From Streptomyces griseoflavus (lineage in GTDB: Bacteria > Actinomycetota > Actinomycetes > Streptomycetales > Streptomycetaceae), in contig NZ_BMUC01000007.1 of the NCBI RefSeq assembly GCF_014649995.1, positions 241,898-305,897 of the forward strand: DNA of 64,000 nucleotides, in the 5' to 3' direction. The notes under the pieces were generated by a model. That model was not told the DNA's origin. It did no database searches and was given only the letters and a program-made list of their open reading frames with translations. Of the stretch, positions 1 to 8,308 are shown in pieces (position 1 is the stretch's first letter; each line of letters starts with the position of its first letter). Made by a program: the position numbers and the translations under genes.

Positions 1-25
1 CGCGTGCAGCGGGCAAGGACGAGAA

Positions 26-484
26 ATGATCTACCGCATACCCAATGCGACCGTCAGGATGGCTGCCATGGGGGATTCCACCGTGCGCACAGCGTTCCGT
101 CTGATCTTCACTGACTATCACCAGGACCCGAACGACAGCGACGTCCTACGACGAGCAGTAACCATCCATGCCGACCGGATCACGTTCGCCGACGGCCACC
201 TGAACCTCTGGCTCACAGGCACCCACGTCGGAGAGTTCCCCCTCGACATCATCGAGTCCGTCTGCCCTCACCACGACGCCGGCAAGAAGCGTGAGACGCC
301 GGAAGAGCTACGAGCTCGCTTCCCACGGATGGGCCACCCGTGGTCACCGGAGGACGACGCCCGCCTCCTTGCCCTCTACCAGCAAGGCGAACGGGACTTC
401 GACACCCTCGGCAAGCAGTTCGGTCGGAAGCCCAGCGCCATCCGGTCGCGACTGGCCAAGCTCGGCCTCGAAAGCCTCGCCTGA
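26..484 (+). CDS. Small protein with C-terminal Myb/SANT-like helix-turn-helix
   Basis: A 152-residue protein. Residues about 104-148 run GHPWSPEDDARLL, then a helix, then GRKPSAIRSRLAKLGL. This is the tryptophan-led Myb/SANT-like helix-turn-helix that often forms the tail of bacterial helicases and nucleases; here it is nearly stand-alone. The first 100 residues (polar, with a short beta-rich stretch at 42-72) match nothing I recognise. The ATG at 26 is preferred because AAGGA lies 6 nt upstream; ATGs at 59 and 68 lack a comparable site. It is convergent with the HEPN-like gene across a long palindrome. Base composition is less GC-extreme than the core genes. DNA binding is inferred from the fold; any link to a defence or mobile function is speculation. 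Confidence 0.7.
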   Translation: MIYRIPNATVRMAAMGDSTVRTAFRLIFTDYHQDPNDSDVLRRAVTIHADRITFADGHLNLWLTGTHVGEFPLDIIESVCPHHDAGKKRETPEELRARFPRMGHPWSPEDDARLLALYQQGERDFDTLGKQFGRKPSAIRSRLAKLGLESLA

Positions 485-517
485 CCGCGCTGAGGTTGTA
501 ACGTCTGTGGCTGGGGC

Positions 518-685
518 GGTCGGCTCCACGGCTTTAGGCAGCCACTTTGGGGCGAGCCTCTAAGATCATGGCCCCCACGTCGTGCTTTAACGGGCAGGTC
601 CACAGACTGCCCGACGCGCCGGAAGCTTACGGGGCCATGATCACTCGCCCCAAAGCAGCTCCAGCCCAAAGCCGCTCCGCCGACC
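518..685. repeat. Long imperfect palindrome (MITE-like or bidirectional terminator)
   Basis: The two halves are inverted copies. GGTCGGC (518-524) pairs with GCCGACC (679-685). CTTTGGGGCGAG (545-556) pairs exactly with 644-655. GATCATGGCCCC (564-575) pairs exactly with 631-642. An inner stem CGGGCAG/CTGCCCG (591-597/607-613) closes the centre. The arms differ by small insertions. No target-site duplication is visible. It fills the gap between two convergent genes, so a terminator role is also possible; length and layered symmetry favour a MITE-like element or remnant. Confidence 0.6.
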
Positions 686-722
686 GTTGGTATGTGTCGG
701 CTCTTTATGGGGCCCGCTCCTT

Positions 723-2054
723 CTACTCGAAGGGACGCGGAACCTTTGCTCCCTTGCCCCAGCATTCACCAGGACGCCGGATGTTTCGGGGAGGGAAATC
801 GTTAAGTGGCCGCTGATCGTTAACCACCGGCAACGAGGCCAGGTCTGCTTTCTGGATCATTTCTGCAATGGCTGCTCTGACTGTAGGACTGAGCGGGGCA
901 TCATCGTGATGAAGAATCCAGGAAGTGATCGGATGACGTCTCGCGACCTCGGGGATCAGCAATCGTTCCTTGCTCCAATCTTGCAAGAATATTGCAGCAT
1001 CATAAGCCTCCCGGAACAGTGCTTCGGTTGCCCGCTCGCCTCGATGAACAACTGAATTACGGTTACGCCAAACTGTCTTCTGGGCTTTTGAGGCGGCTGT
1101 GGGATCGCCGCCCAAGTGCGATGAGAGAATGCCGAACGTCTCTGCAGCGTTCTTTTCTTCCAGGCCGGCAGTAGCAAATTCCGTACTCGTGTAGCCGTGG
1201 TCCGCAGCTATACCGCAAACCAGATGATGCATCCAGTCTTCCAGGGCGGCTTGCTGTGCCACAATCGCCTCGGCCCACTCCCTCCGGTGAGCGCGAAGGA
1301 CAGATCGCCGCATCCAGAAGAAAAGCCTACGCACAGGAGCGGAAGAGCTGAGTTCAGAAAAAGCCAACTCCAGTCCCTTCTCGGCGGACATTGCGGGATG
1401 GCCTTCACGCTCCGAATTGTAGGATCCGAGCGGACTGGCGGCTGGGAGTCTCACGTAAAATGGTTCATTTGAGATTGCCGGGTTTATTCGCACCAGGCCG
1501 TCACCGATGAGATCTCCGTGCGAGATGGGTCCAGCGATAACTGGCCCGTCCTCGGCCGCGCTAAATAGAGCCTGATTGATCGCAAAAAGGATGCAGTCGT
1601 AGAAATCCTCGAATGCCGGTGGGTTCTTTATGGGTTGGCCATTCTCGTCTGGAAGGTAGAGCTGACTCCAATCCGGAAGTGTAAATTTGAGGGAGACGCT
1701 CGTCCTTGGTGGCAATGCGTCCGGTGCGCCGAATGTGGCCTCATTGATCCACATCGGATGTTCATCCCCGAAGATTCTCACGGTTCCTTCGTAGGCGCCA
1801 GGGTTTATTCCCTCGCCAAATCCGATCCCTGGTGACAGGGTCGTCAAGGCGACGATGGCGGGAACATATTCATTCCCGAAATGTGTATTCACCTGGACGG
1901 AGTAGTAATTTCCCTCGACGGTAGTTGCGGCCCAGGGAATCTCGCAGCAGGCGTATACCTCGGCGCTCAGGTCCACATGTGCCTCCGTAGCTGTTATCGA
2001 TGAACAGTATGGGGCGGGTCCGGTTGCTAGCGCATACAGATTCTCCACAGTCAT
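723..2054 (-). CDS. Hypothetical protein with HEPN-like R-x4-H motif
   Basis: A 443-residue soluble protein with no signal peptide. The N-terminal 230 residues look mainly beta (many Tyr/Thr/Val strands) and match nothing I know. The C-terminal half is helical: helices around 250-285 and 295-315, then RNSVVH at 332-337 followed by HRGERATEALFREAYDAA. That Arg-x4-His with neighbouring Asn is the hallmark of HEPN domains, many of which are RNases in toxin-antitoxin or antiviral systems. The open frame continues upstream into rlmN, but that part is GC-shadow sequence; ATG 2054 is the first plausible start, without a clear ribosome site. No antitoxin-like partner is adjacent. RNase activity is inferred from the motif only. 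Confidence 0.65.
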   Translation of the reverse strand: MTVENLYALATGPAPYCSSITATEAHVDLSAEVYACCEIPWAATTVEGNYYSVQVNTHFGNEYVPAIVALTTLSPGIGFGEGINPGAYEGTVRIFGDEHPMWINEATFGAPDALPPRTSVSLKFTLPDWSQLYLPDENGQPIKNPPAFEDFYDCILFAINQALFSAAEDGPVIAGPISHGDLIGDGLVRINPAISNEPFYVRLPAASPLGSYNSEREGHPAMSAEKGLELAFSELSSSAPVRRLFFWMRRSVLRAHRREWAEAIVAQQAALEDWMHHLVCGIAADHGYTSTEFATAGLEEKNAAETFGILSSHLGGDPTAASKAQKTVWRNRNSVVHRGERATEALFREAYDAAIFLQDWSKERLLIPEVARRHPITSWILHHDDAPLSPTVRAAIAEMIQKADLASLPVVNDQRPLNDFPPRNIRRPGECWGKGAKVPRPFE

Positions 2055-2304
2055 GACCCATGACTGTGCTGCGGTTGAGACCAGCAGCGGCGAACACGGC
2101 TGGCCGCAGCCATTACAGCTGCGCGGGTCGCCATGGGCGAGTGCCCGCCCCTGCGAGGCCGTGGCCTCGGCATCGTCAAGCAGGACTGGGCCGTCTCTGG
2201 GCCGTCCGAGGGCGCTCAAGGACGGCCAACGATGACCACCGCCGACAGGTGTGGCAGCCGACACCCGCAGGTCACCCGAGTCGATCTGCGACACTGGTAC
2301 AGCC
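2055..2304. other. Divergent intergenic region between HEPN-like gene and rlmN
   Basis: About 250 bp between two divergent starts. The minus-strand frame of the HEPN-like gene stays open through it, but composition and lack of a ribosome site argue against coding. It should hold both promoters; I see no convincing -10/-35 pair. Base composition changes here from the accessory patch to the core chromosome. Confidence 0.5.
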
Positions 2305-3411
2305 ATGCCTAAGCCCGGAGAACTCACTTTCGTAGCGCCGCGCGGAGCCAAGAAGCCGCCGCGGCACCTCGCCGACCTCACGCCCGCCGAGCGGAAGGAG
2401 GCGGTCGTCGGGGCCGGTGAGAAGCCGTTCCGTGCCAAGCAGCTGTCGCAGCACTACTTCGCGCGGTACGCGCACGACCCGGAGCAGTGGACCGACATCC
2501 CGGCCGGTTCGCGCGGCCGGCTCCAGGAGGCGCTGCTGCCGGAGCTGATGACGGTCGTCCGGCATCTGTCGACCGACGAGGGCACCACCCGCAAGACGCT
2601 GTGGAAGCTGTTCGACGGCACGCTCGTGGAGTCCGTGCTGATGCGCTACCCGGACCGGGTGACCATGTGCATCAGCTCGCAGGCCGGGTGCGGCATGAAC
2701 TGCCCGTTCTGCGCGACCGGGCAGGCCGGGCTGGACCGCAACCTCTCCACCGCCGAGATCGTGCACCAGATCGTCGACGGGATGCGGGCGCTGCGGGACG
2801 GCGAGGTTCCGGGCGGACCGGCGCGGCTCAGCAACATCGTGTTCATGGGCATGGGGGAGCCGCTCGCCAACTACAAGCGGGTCGTCGGCGCCATCCGCCG
2901 GCTCACCGACCCCGAGCCGGACGGGCTCGGGCTGTCCCAGCGCGGGATCACCGTGTCCACGGTCGGTCTGGTGCCGGCCATCCACCGGTTCTCCGACGAG
3001 GGCTTCAAGTGCCGGCTCGCGATCTCGCTGCACGCCCCCGACGACGAGCTGCGCGACACCCTCGTCCCCGTGAACACGCGGTGGAAGGTGCGCGAGGTGC
3101 TCGACGCCGGGTTCGAGTACGCGGCGAAGTCGGGGCGGCGGCTGTCCATCGAGTACGCGCTGATCCGGGACATCAACGACCAGGCCTGGCGCGGTGACCG
3201 CCTCGGGCGGCTGCTCAAGGGCCGGCCCGTGCACGTCAACCTCATCCCGCTCAACCCCACCCCGGGCTCCAAGTGGACCGCCTCCCGTCCCGAGGACGAG
3301 AAGGCGTTCGTGGAGGCGATCGCCGCACACGGTGTGCCGGTGACGATCCGGGACACCCGTGGTCAGGAGATCGACGGGGCGTGTGGTCAGCTCGCCGCGA
3401 GCGAACGATAG
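2305..3411 (+). CDS. rlmN: Dual-specificity 23S rRNA/tRNA adenine-C2 methyltransferase RlmN
   Basis: A 368-residue radical-SAM enzyme that methylates C2 of A2503 in 23S rRNA and A37 of some tRNAs. The cluster motif C-x3-C-x2-C is C129-G-M-N-C133-P-F-C136. The two reaction cysteines of RlmN/Cfr are C122 (in [10 protein letters not shown]) and C360 (GACGQL near the C-terminus). FMGMGEPL and the LHAPDDELR region are typical. The ATG at 2305 gives the usual actinobacterial start [14 protein letters not shown]; the open frame extends 54 nt further upstream without a better start. It is followed after about 30 nt by a TPP riboswitch on the same strand, so it is probably its own transcription unit. 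Confidence 0.96.
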   Translation: MPKPGELTFVAPRGAKKPPRHLADLTPAERKEAVVGAGEKPFRAKQLSQHYFARYAHDPEQWTDIPAGSRGRLQEALLPELMTVVRHLSTDEGTTRKTLWKLFDGTLVESVLMRYPDRVTMCISSQAGCGMNCPFCATGQAGLDRNLSTAEIVHQIVDGMRALRDGEVPGGPARLSNIVFMGMGEPLANYKRVVGAIRRLTDPEPDGLGLSQRGITVSTVGLVPAIHRFSDEGFKCRLAISLHAPDDELRDTLVPVNTRWKVREVLDAGFEYAAKSGRRLSIEYALIRDINDQAWRGDRLGRLLKGRPVHVNLIPLNPTPGSKWTASRPEDEKAFVEAIAAHGVPVTIRDTRGQEIDGACGQLAASER

Positions 3412-3442
3412 GGTGACGCGAGCAAGTACATCTTCATATTCC

Positions 3443-3530
3443 GACAGGGGAGCGCCACAGCGCTGAGAGTGCGGCACCGGCCGCAGACCCTCCGAACCTG
3501 GCCCAGGTCATTCTGGGTAGGGAGATCGGT
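3443..3530 (+). promoter_or_regulatory. TPP riboswitch (THI element) ahead of thiB
   Basis: The conserved TPP-aptamer blocks appear in order: ACAGGGGAGCGC (3444-3455), CGCTGAGAGTGCGG (3461-3474), GACCCTCCGAACCTG (3486-3500) and GGGTAGGGAGA (3514-3524). It lies about 100 nt upstream of thiB, on the same strand. Thiamine pyrophosphate binding should shut off expression of the transporter; this is established for the family and inferred here. Confidence 0.93.
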
Positions 3531-3548
3531 CATCACTCGAGCTGTTGC

Positions 3549-3587
3549 GCCCTGCCCGGGACTCCGCCCAGGGGACCCGGGCAGGGC
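3549..3587 (+). terminator. 12-bp hairpin in the riboswitch expression platform
   Basis: GCCCTGCCCGGG (3549-3560) is perfectly complementary to CCCGGGCAGGGC (3576-3587), with a 15-nt loop. It lies between the aptamer and the thiB ribosome site (AGGAGG, 3610-3615). There is no long U-run, as is common in Streptomyces. It could be the regulated terminator or part of a switch blocking ribosome access. Confidence 0.6.
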
Positions 3588-3621
3588 CGCGTCTCTTCCT
3601 GGTCCCTCCAGGAGGAATCAA

Positions 3622-4710
3622 GTGGGCATCACCAAGAAGGTCACGGTCCTGGCCGTCGGGCTGGGACTGGTCACGCTGTCCGCGTGCGGGTCGTCCGACG
3701 ACGGCGGCACGGGCGGCGACGGCGGCGGCTCCAGGACCGTCACCCTCGTCAGCCACAACTCGTGGGCGGTGTCGAAGGACGTCGTCGCAGCCTTCGAGAA
3801 GCAGTCGGGCTACCGGCTGAAGGTCCTCGAGGACGGGGACGCCGGGCAGGCCGTGAACAAGGCCGTCCTGACCAAGGACAACCCGCAGGGCGACGTCCTC
3901 TTCGGCGTCGACAACACCCTCCTCTCCCGCGCCCTCGACAACGGACTGTTCCAGCCGTACGAGGCCAAGGGATCCGGCTCGATCCTGCCCGAGTACCGGG
4001 TCGACGAGGACCAGCACCGGGTCACCCCCGTCGACAGCGGTGACATCTGCGTCAACTACGACAAGGCGTGGTTCGCCGAGCACGACCTGACCCCGCCGAA
4101 GACGTTCGACGACCTGATCAAGCCCGAGTACAAGGACCTCCTCGTCGTCGAGAACGCCTCCACCTCCTCGCCCGGTCTCGGCTTCCTGCTGGGGACGGCC
4201 GCGAAGTACGGCGACGAGGGCTGGCAGGACTACTGGAAGAAGCTGAAGGCGAACGGCGTGAAGGTCGCCGGCGGCTGGGAGCAGGCCTACAACGAGGAGT
4301 TCTCCGGCTCGGCCGGCGGCAGGAAGGCCGGCGCCGACCGGCCGCTGGTGGTCTCCTACGCCTCCTCGCCGCCCGCCGAGGTGATCTACGCCGACCCCAA
4401 GCCGGACACCGCCCCCACCGGCGTCGCCGAGGACACCTGCTTCCGCCAGGTCGAGTACGCGGGGCTGCTCGCCAACGCCAAGAACCCCGAGGGCGGCAAG
4501 GCGCTGCTCGACTTCCTGATCGGCACGACGTTCCAGGACGACATGCCGCTCAACATGTTCGTGTACCCGGTGGTGGAGGGCGCCCGGGTGCCCGAGGACT
4601 TCGCGCGGTTCGGCCCGCAGGCGAAGGCACCGCAGACCATGGAACCGGCGAAGATCGCCGAGAACCGTGACCAGTGGGTCAAGTCGTGGACCTCGCTCGT
4701 ACTGAGGTGA
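3622..4710 (+). CDS. thiB: Thiamine ABC transporter substrate-binding lipoprotein
   Basis: A 362-residue periplasmic-binding-type protein of the iron/thiamine (SfuA/ThiB) family. The N-terminus KKVTVLAVGLGLVTLSAC is a lipoprotein signal with lipobox LSAC and the lipid cysteine at residue 22, followed by a Ser/Gly linker. TVTLVSHNSWAVSKDV-type opening and VDSGDICVNYD are typical of ThiB. GTG 3622 is chosen because AGGAGGA ends 6 nt before it; the upstream open frame runs through the riboswitch and cannot be coding. It is first in an operon with the permease (4-nt overlap) and the ATPase. The upstream TPP riboswitch supports thiamine or a phosphate ester as the ligand. Confidence 0.93.
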   Translation: MGITKKVTVLAVGLGLVTLSACGSSDDGGTGGDGGGSRTVTLVSHNSWAVSKDVVAAFEKQSGYRLKVLEDGDAGQAVNKAVLTKDNPQGDVLFGVDNTLLSRALDNGLFQPYEAKGSGSILPEYRVDEDQHRVTPVDSGDICVNYDKAWFAEHDLTPPKTFDDLIKPEYKDLLVVENASTSSPGLGFLLGTAAKYGDEGWQDYWKKLKANGVKVAGGWEQAYNEEFSGSAGGRKAGADRPLVVSYASSPPAEVIYADPKPDTAPTGVAEDTCFRQVEYAGLLANAKNPEGGKALLDFLIGTTFQDDMPLNMFVYPVVEGARVPEDFARFGPQAKAPQTMEPAKIAENRDQWVKSWTSLVLR

Positions 4711-6359
4711 CCAGGTCCGCGGCGAAGCGGCGCGGGAACGCGGCGCGGCTCGGCCTGATGGCCGTGCCCGTCGCGTTCTTCGCCGTCTTCTTCGCCTATC
4801 CCGTCGCCGCGATCGTCGCACGCGGGCTGAAGGCCGACGGGACCTGGCAGCTCGGGCGGATCGGGGAGGTACTCGCGCAGTCGGACGTCCGTCAGGTGCT
4901 GTGGTTCACCACCTGGCAGGCGCTCGCCTCCACCGCCCTCACCCTCCTCGTCGCCCTGCCCGGCGCGTACGCCTTCGCGCGCTACGACTTCCCCGGCAAG
5001 CAGGTGCTGCGCGCCGTCGTCACCGTGCCGTTCGTGCTGCCGACGGTCGTCGTCGGGTCGGCGTTCATGGCGCTGGTCGGACGCGGCGGACTCCTCGACG
5101 ACCTGTGGGGCTTCCGGCTGGACACCACCGTGTGGGCGATCCTGCTCGCGCACGTCTTCTTCAACTACGCCGTCGTCGTCCGCACCGTCGGCGGGCTCTG
5201 GTCCCAGCTCGACCCGCGGCAGGAGGAGGCCGCGCGGATGCTCGGCGCCTCACGGTTCGCGGCCTGGCGCACCGTCACCCTGCCCGCGCTCGCGCCCGCC
5301 GTGGCCGCCGCCGCGCTGATGGTCTTCCTGTTCACCTTCACCTCCTTCGGTGTGGTGCAGATCCTCGGCGGGCCCGCCTTCTCCACCCTCGAAGTGGAGA
5401 TCTACCGGCAGACCTCGGAGATCTTCGACCTTCCCACGGCCGCCGTGCTGACGATGATCCAGTTCGTCGCCGTGGGGTCGATCCTCGCCCTGCACGCCTG
5501 GACCGTACGGCGCCGGGAGACCGCGCTGCGCCTGGTGGACGCCTCGGTCACGGCGCGCAGGCCGCGCGGCGCCGGGCAGTGGGCGTTCCTCGGCGCGGTC
5601 GTGGCCACCGTCGCCGTACTGATCCTGCTGCCGCTCGCCGTGCTGGTGCAGCGCTCCTTCGGCGGCGCGGGCCTTGGCTACTACCGGGCGCTGACCGAGG
5701 ACGAGGGGGGAGTGTTCCTGGTGCCGCCCATCGAGGCGGTCGGCAACTCCCTGCAGTACGCCGTCGCCGCCACCGCCATCGCCGTGGTGATCGGCGGTCT
5801 CGCCGCCGTCGCGCTGACCCGGCGGGACGCGGGGCGGCTGGTGCGCGGGTTCGACGCGCTGCTGATGCTGCCGCTCGGAGTCTCCGCGGTGACCGTCGGG
5901 TTCGGTTTCCTGATCGCCCTCGACGAGCCGCCGCTGGACCTCAGGGCCTCCTGGATCCTGGTCCCGCTCGCGCAGGCGCTGGTCGGCGTCCCCTTCGTCG
6001 TACGGACGATGCTGCCGGTGCTGCGGGCCGTGGACGTGCGGCTGCGGGAGGCGGCTGCGGTGCTCGGGGCGTCGCCGTGGCGGGCGTGGCGCGAGGTGGA
6101 CCTGCCGATGGTGCGGCGGGCCCTGCTGATCGCGGCCGGGTTCGCCTTCGCGGTGTCGCTGGGGGAGTTCGGGGCGACGGTGTTCATCGCCCGGCCGGAG
6201 AACCCGACGCTGCCGGTGGCCGTGGCCCGGCTGCTGGGACGGCCCGGGGACCTCAACTACGGGCAGGCGATGGCTCTGTCGACGATTCTGATGATCGTGT
6301 GCGCGGTGGCCCTGCTCGTGCTGGAGCGGCTGCGCACCGACAGGACCGGGGAGTTCTAG
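4707..6359 (+). CDS. thiP: Thiamine ABC transporter permease (fused two-domain)
   Basis: About 550 residues with two homologous membrane halves, as in ThiP/FbpB, and roughly 12 membrane segments. Each half has an EAA loop that contacts the ATPase: EEAARMLGASRFAAWRTVTL near residue 173 and REAAAVLGASPWRAWREVDL near 447. The GTG at 4707 overlaps the thiB stop (GTGA), which suggests translational coupling. An in-frame GTG at 4674, inside thiB, would add 11 residues and cannot be excluded. The ATPase starts directly after the stop codon. Function is inferred from family, operon position and the riboswitch. Confidence 0.9.
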   Translation: MTRSAAKRRGNAARLGLMAVPVAFFAVFFAYPVAAIVARGLKADGTWQLGRIGEVLAQSDVRQVLWFTTWQALASTALTLLVALPGAYAFARYDFPGKQVLRAVVTVPFVLPTVVVGSAFMALVGRGGLLDDLWGFRLDTTVWAILLAHVFFNYAVVVRTVGGLWSQLDPRQEEAARMLGASRFAAWRTVTLPALAPAVAAAALMVFLFTFTSFGVVQILGGPAFSTLEVEIYRQTSEIFDLPTAAVLTMIQFVAVGSILALHAWTVRRRETALRLVDASVTARRPRGAGQWAFLGAVVATVAVLILLPLAVLVQRSFGGAGLGYYRALTEDEGGVFLVPPIEAVGNSLQYAVAATAIAVVIGGLAAVALTRRDAGRLVRGFDALLMLPLGVSAVTVGFGFLIALDEPPLDLRASWILVPLAQALVGVPFVVRTMLPVLRAVDVRLREAAAVLGASPWRAWREVDLPMVRRALLIAAGFAFAVSLGEFGATVFIARPENPTLPVAVARLLGRPGDLNYGQAMALSTILMIVCAVALLVLERLRTDRTGEF

Positions 6360-7379
6360 ATGCTGCTGAACCTGGAGTCGGCGACCGTCCGCTTCGGCGG
6401 GCGGGCGGTGCTGGACGCCGTCGGCCTGGGCGTCGCGGAGCACGAGATCGTGTGCGTGCTCGGGCCGAGCGGCAGCGGCAAGTCGACCCTGCTGCGGGCG
6501 GTGGCCGGACTGCAGCCCCTCGACTCCGGGCGGATCCTGCTCGACGGCCACGACCAGGCGGGCGTCCCCGCGCACCGGCGCGGGGTCGGGCTGATGTTCC
6601 AGGACCACCAGCTGTTCCCGCAGCGCGACGTGGGCGGCAACGTCTCCTTCGGGCTGCGGATGCACGGCACCCCGCGGGACGAACGCAGGCGGCGCGTGGA
6701 GGAGTTGCTCGACCTCGTAGGGCTGCCCGGGGCGGCCGGGCGGGCCGTCGCCGCACTCTCCGGCGGCGAGCAGCAGCGCGTCGCCCTGGCCCGCGCCCTC
6801 GCCCCCAGCCCGCGGCTGCTGATGCTGGACGAGCCGCTCGGCCAGCTCGACCGGTCGCTGAGGGAACGCCTCGTCGTCGAACTGCGGGAACTCTTCGGCC
6901 GGTTGGGCACGACCGTGCTGGCCGTGACGCACGACCAGGGGGAGGCGTTCGCCCTGGCCGACCGGGTCGTGGTGATGCGGGACGGGCGGATCGCCCAGTC
7001 CGGTACGCCCCTCGAGGTGTGGCAGCGGCCGGCCGACGCCTTCGTGGCGCGCTTCCTCGGTTTCGAGAACGTCGTCGGTGCCACGGTGACCGACGGGGTC
7101 GCCGTGACGCCCTGGGGCAAGGTGCCCGTGCCGGACGGCGCCCCGCAGGGCGCCCGGACACTGCTGGTCCGGCCGGCCGGTGTCCGCCTGGTCCCCGCCG
7201 ACGAGGGCCTGCGGTGCACGGTGGCCGCGCGCACGTTCCGCGGCACCCATGTCGCCGTGCGCCTGCGGCCCGAGGACGCACCGCTTCTGGAGGCGGCCTG
7301 CGCGCTCCGGTCGGCGCCGGAGGTCGGGGACGAGGTCGGCGTGGAGTTCGACGGGGCGGAAATCACCGTGCTCGGGTGA
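6360..7379 (+). CDS. Thiamine ABC transporter ATP-binding protein
   Basis: A 339-residue ABC ATPase. Walker A is GPSGSGKST (about 35-43), the signature is LSGGEQQR, Walker B LMLDEPLGQLD, and the H-loop VTHDQGEA. The core ends near residue 220. The remaining 120 residues form a TOBE-like regulatory domain of the FbpC/PotA type, longer than in E. coli ThiQ. ATG 6360 follows the permease stop with no gap. It completes the riboswitch-controlled thiamine importer; thiQ is the functional equivalent, but the longer C-terminus makes an FbpC-like label equally fair. Confidence 0.88.
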   Translation: MLLNLESATVRFGGRAVLDAVGLGVAEHEIVCVLGPSGSGKSTLLRAVAGLQPLDSGRILLDGHDQAGVPAHRRGVGLMFQDHQLFPQRDVGGNVSFGLRMHGTPRDERRRRVEELLDLVGLPGAAGRAVAALSGGEQQRVALARALAPSPRLLMLDEPLGQLDRSLRERLVVELRELFGRLGTTVLAVTHDQGEAFALADRVVVMRDGRIAQSGTPLEVWQRPADAFVARFLGFENVVGATVTDGVAVTPWGKVPVPDGAPQGARTLLVRPAGVRLVPADEGLRCTVAARTFRGTHVAVRLRPEDAPLLEAACALRSAPEVGDEVGVEFDGAEITVLG

Positions 7380-7391
7380 CCGCCGTCTGCC

Positions 7392-7397
7392 TAGGGT
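7392..7397 (+). promoter_or_regulatory. -10 element of a leaderless gene
   Basis: TAGGGT lies 7 nt before ATG 7405, which has no ribosome site. This spacing is the usual sign of a leaderless Streptomyces transcript. Confidence 0.5.
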
Positions 7398-7404
7398 GTG
7401 CGGC

Positions 7405-8241
7405 ATGACCCGACTCACGCACGACCGGTACTGCCAGGAGATCGCCCACCAGACCGGGCAGTTGCGCACGGTGGTGACCTCCGGCGCCGATCTGTCCCGT
7501 ACGGTGCCCACCACCCCCGAGTGGTCCCTGGAGGACCTCGTGCGCCATGTCGGCGGCGCGCTGCGCTGGGCGGCGCTGATGGTCCGCACCGGGGCCGAGG
7601 ACGAGGTTCCCGAGGAGCGCGTGCCGGGGTTCGACGGACCGGGGGCGCGGGGCGACCGGGGCGCGCTGGACGCGTGGCTGGCGGAGTCCGGCGAGCTGAT
7701 CGTCGGTGCCCTGCGGGACGCCGGTCCGGACGCCCGGGTGTGGAGCTGGGCCGGGATACCCGACGCCGGGTTCTGGGCCCGTCGTATGACGCACGAGCTG
7801 ATCGTGCACCGCGCGGACGCGGCCCTGGCCGCCGGGCTGCCCTTCGAGGTCGCGCCCGACGCCGCCGCCGACGCGGTCGACGAGTGGCTGGAGATCGTGG
7901 AGTGGGCGCAGCGGACGCAGCCGGAGGACGAGGTGCACGAACTGCGCGGTCCCCGGCGCACCCTCCACCTGCACGCCACGGACACCGGGCCGGTGGAGAC
8001 CGCCGGGCGTGACGAGACGGGGGTCGCTCCGGCCGAAGGCTGGGGGAGGCTGATCGAGCTCACCGAGGACGGTGTCTCCTGGCGCCGCGGGCACGAGGAG
8101 GCCACGGTCACCCTGCGCGGCCCGCTCACCGCGGTGCTCCTCGCCTTCTACCGGCGTCTGCCGCTGGACTCGCCGGAGGTGGAGGTGCTCGGGGAGCGGG
8201 AGGTGCTGGAGTCGTGGCTGGAGCGGGCGACGTTCGGCTGA
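7405..8241 (+). CDS. Maleylpyruvate isomerase-family (DinB-like) protein
   Basis: A 278-residue protein with an N-terminal mycothiol-dependent maleylpyruvate-isomerase-type domain. The opening TPEWSLEDLVRHVGG and the later MTHELIVHRADA supply the His/Glu/His metal triad expected of this DinB-like four-helix fold. The C-terminal 90 residues form the smaller alpha/beta domain common in actinobacterial relatives. The substrate is unknown; family members use mycothiol or act as uncharacterised metal-dependent transferases. It begins 25 nt after the thiamine transporter, but its own -10 (TAGGGT) suggests separate, leaderless expression. A strong hairpin follows. Confidence 0.82.
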   Translation: MTRLTHDRYCQEIAHQTGQLRTVVTSGADLSRTVPTTPEWSLEDLVRHVGGALRWAALMVRTGAEDEVPEERVPGFDGPGARGDRGALDAWLAESGELIVGALRDAGPDARVWSWAGIPDAGFWARRMTHELIVHRADAALAAGLPFEVAPDAAADAVDEWLEIVEWAQRTQPEDEVHELRGPRRTLHLHATDTGPVETAGRDETGVAPAEGWGRLIELTEDGVSWRRGHEEATVTLRGPLTAVLLAFYRRLPLDSPEVEVLGEREVLESWLERATFG

Positions 8242-8262
8242 GCGGCTCCGCCCGACGGCGAA

Positions 8263-8289
8263 CGGCCCGCCCCGCGAGGGGACGGGCCG
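8263..8289. terminator. Bidirectional terminator hairpin
   Basis: CGGCCCGCCCC and GGGGACGGGCCG form a stem of about 11 bp with a GCGA loop, between convergent genes ending at 8241 and 8309. Confidence 0.65.
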
Positions 8290-8308
8290 CCCGTGTGTCC
8301 GTGACGCG

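Noticed and set aside
376-765. 129-codon minus-strand frame across the long palindrome
   Set aside because: It overlaps the end of the 26-484 gene and the palindrome, has no ribosome site, and its sequence follows the repeat arms.
2055-2438. N-terminal extension of the HEPN-like gene into rlmN
   Set aside because: It is the antisense shadow of rlmN and the intergenic DNA; composition is unlike the rest of the protein.
2272-3477. 401-codon frame antisense to rlmN
   Set aside because: Low-complexity Arg/Gly/Val translation caused by high GC; rlmN is certain on the other strand.
5250-8129. 959-codon minus-strand frame over the thiamine transporter
   Set aside because: Spans three certain plus-strand genes and shows only Arg/Gly/Pro/His-rich shadow sequence.
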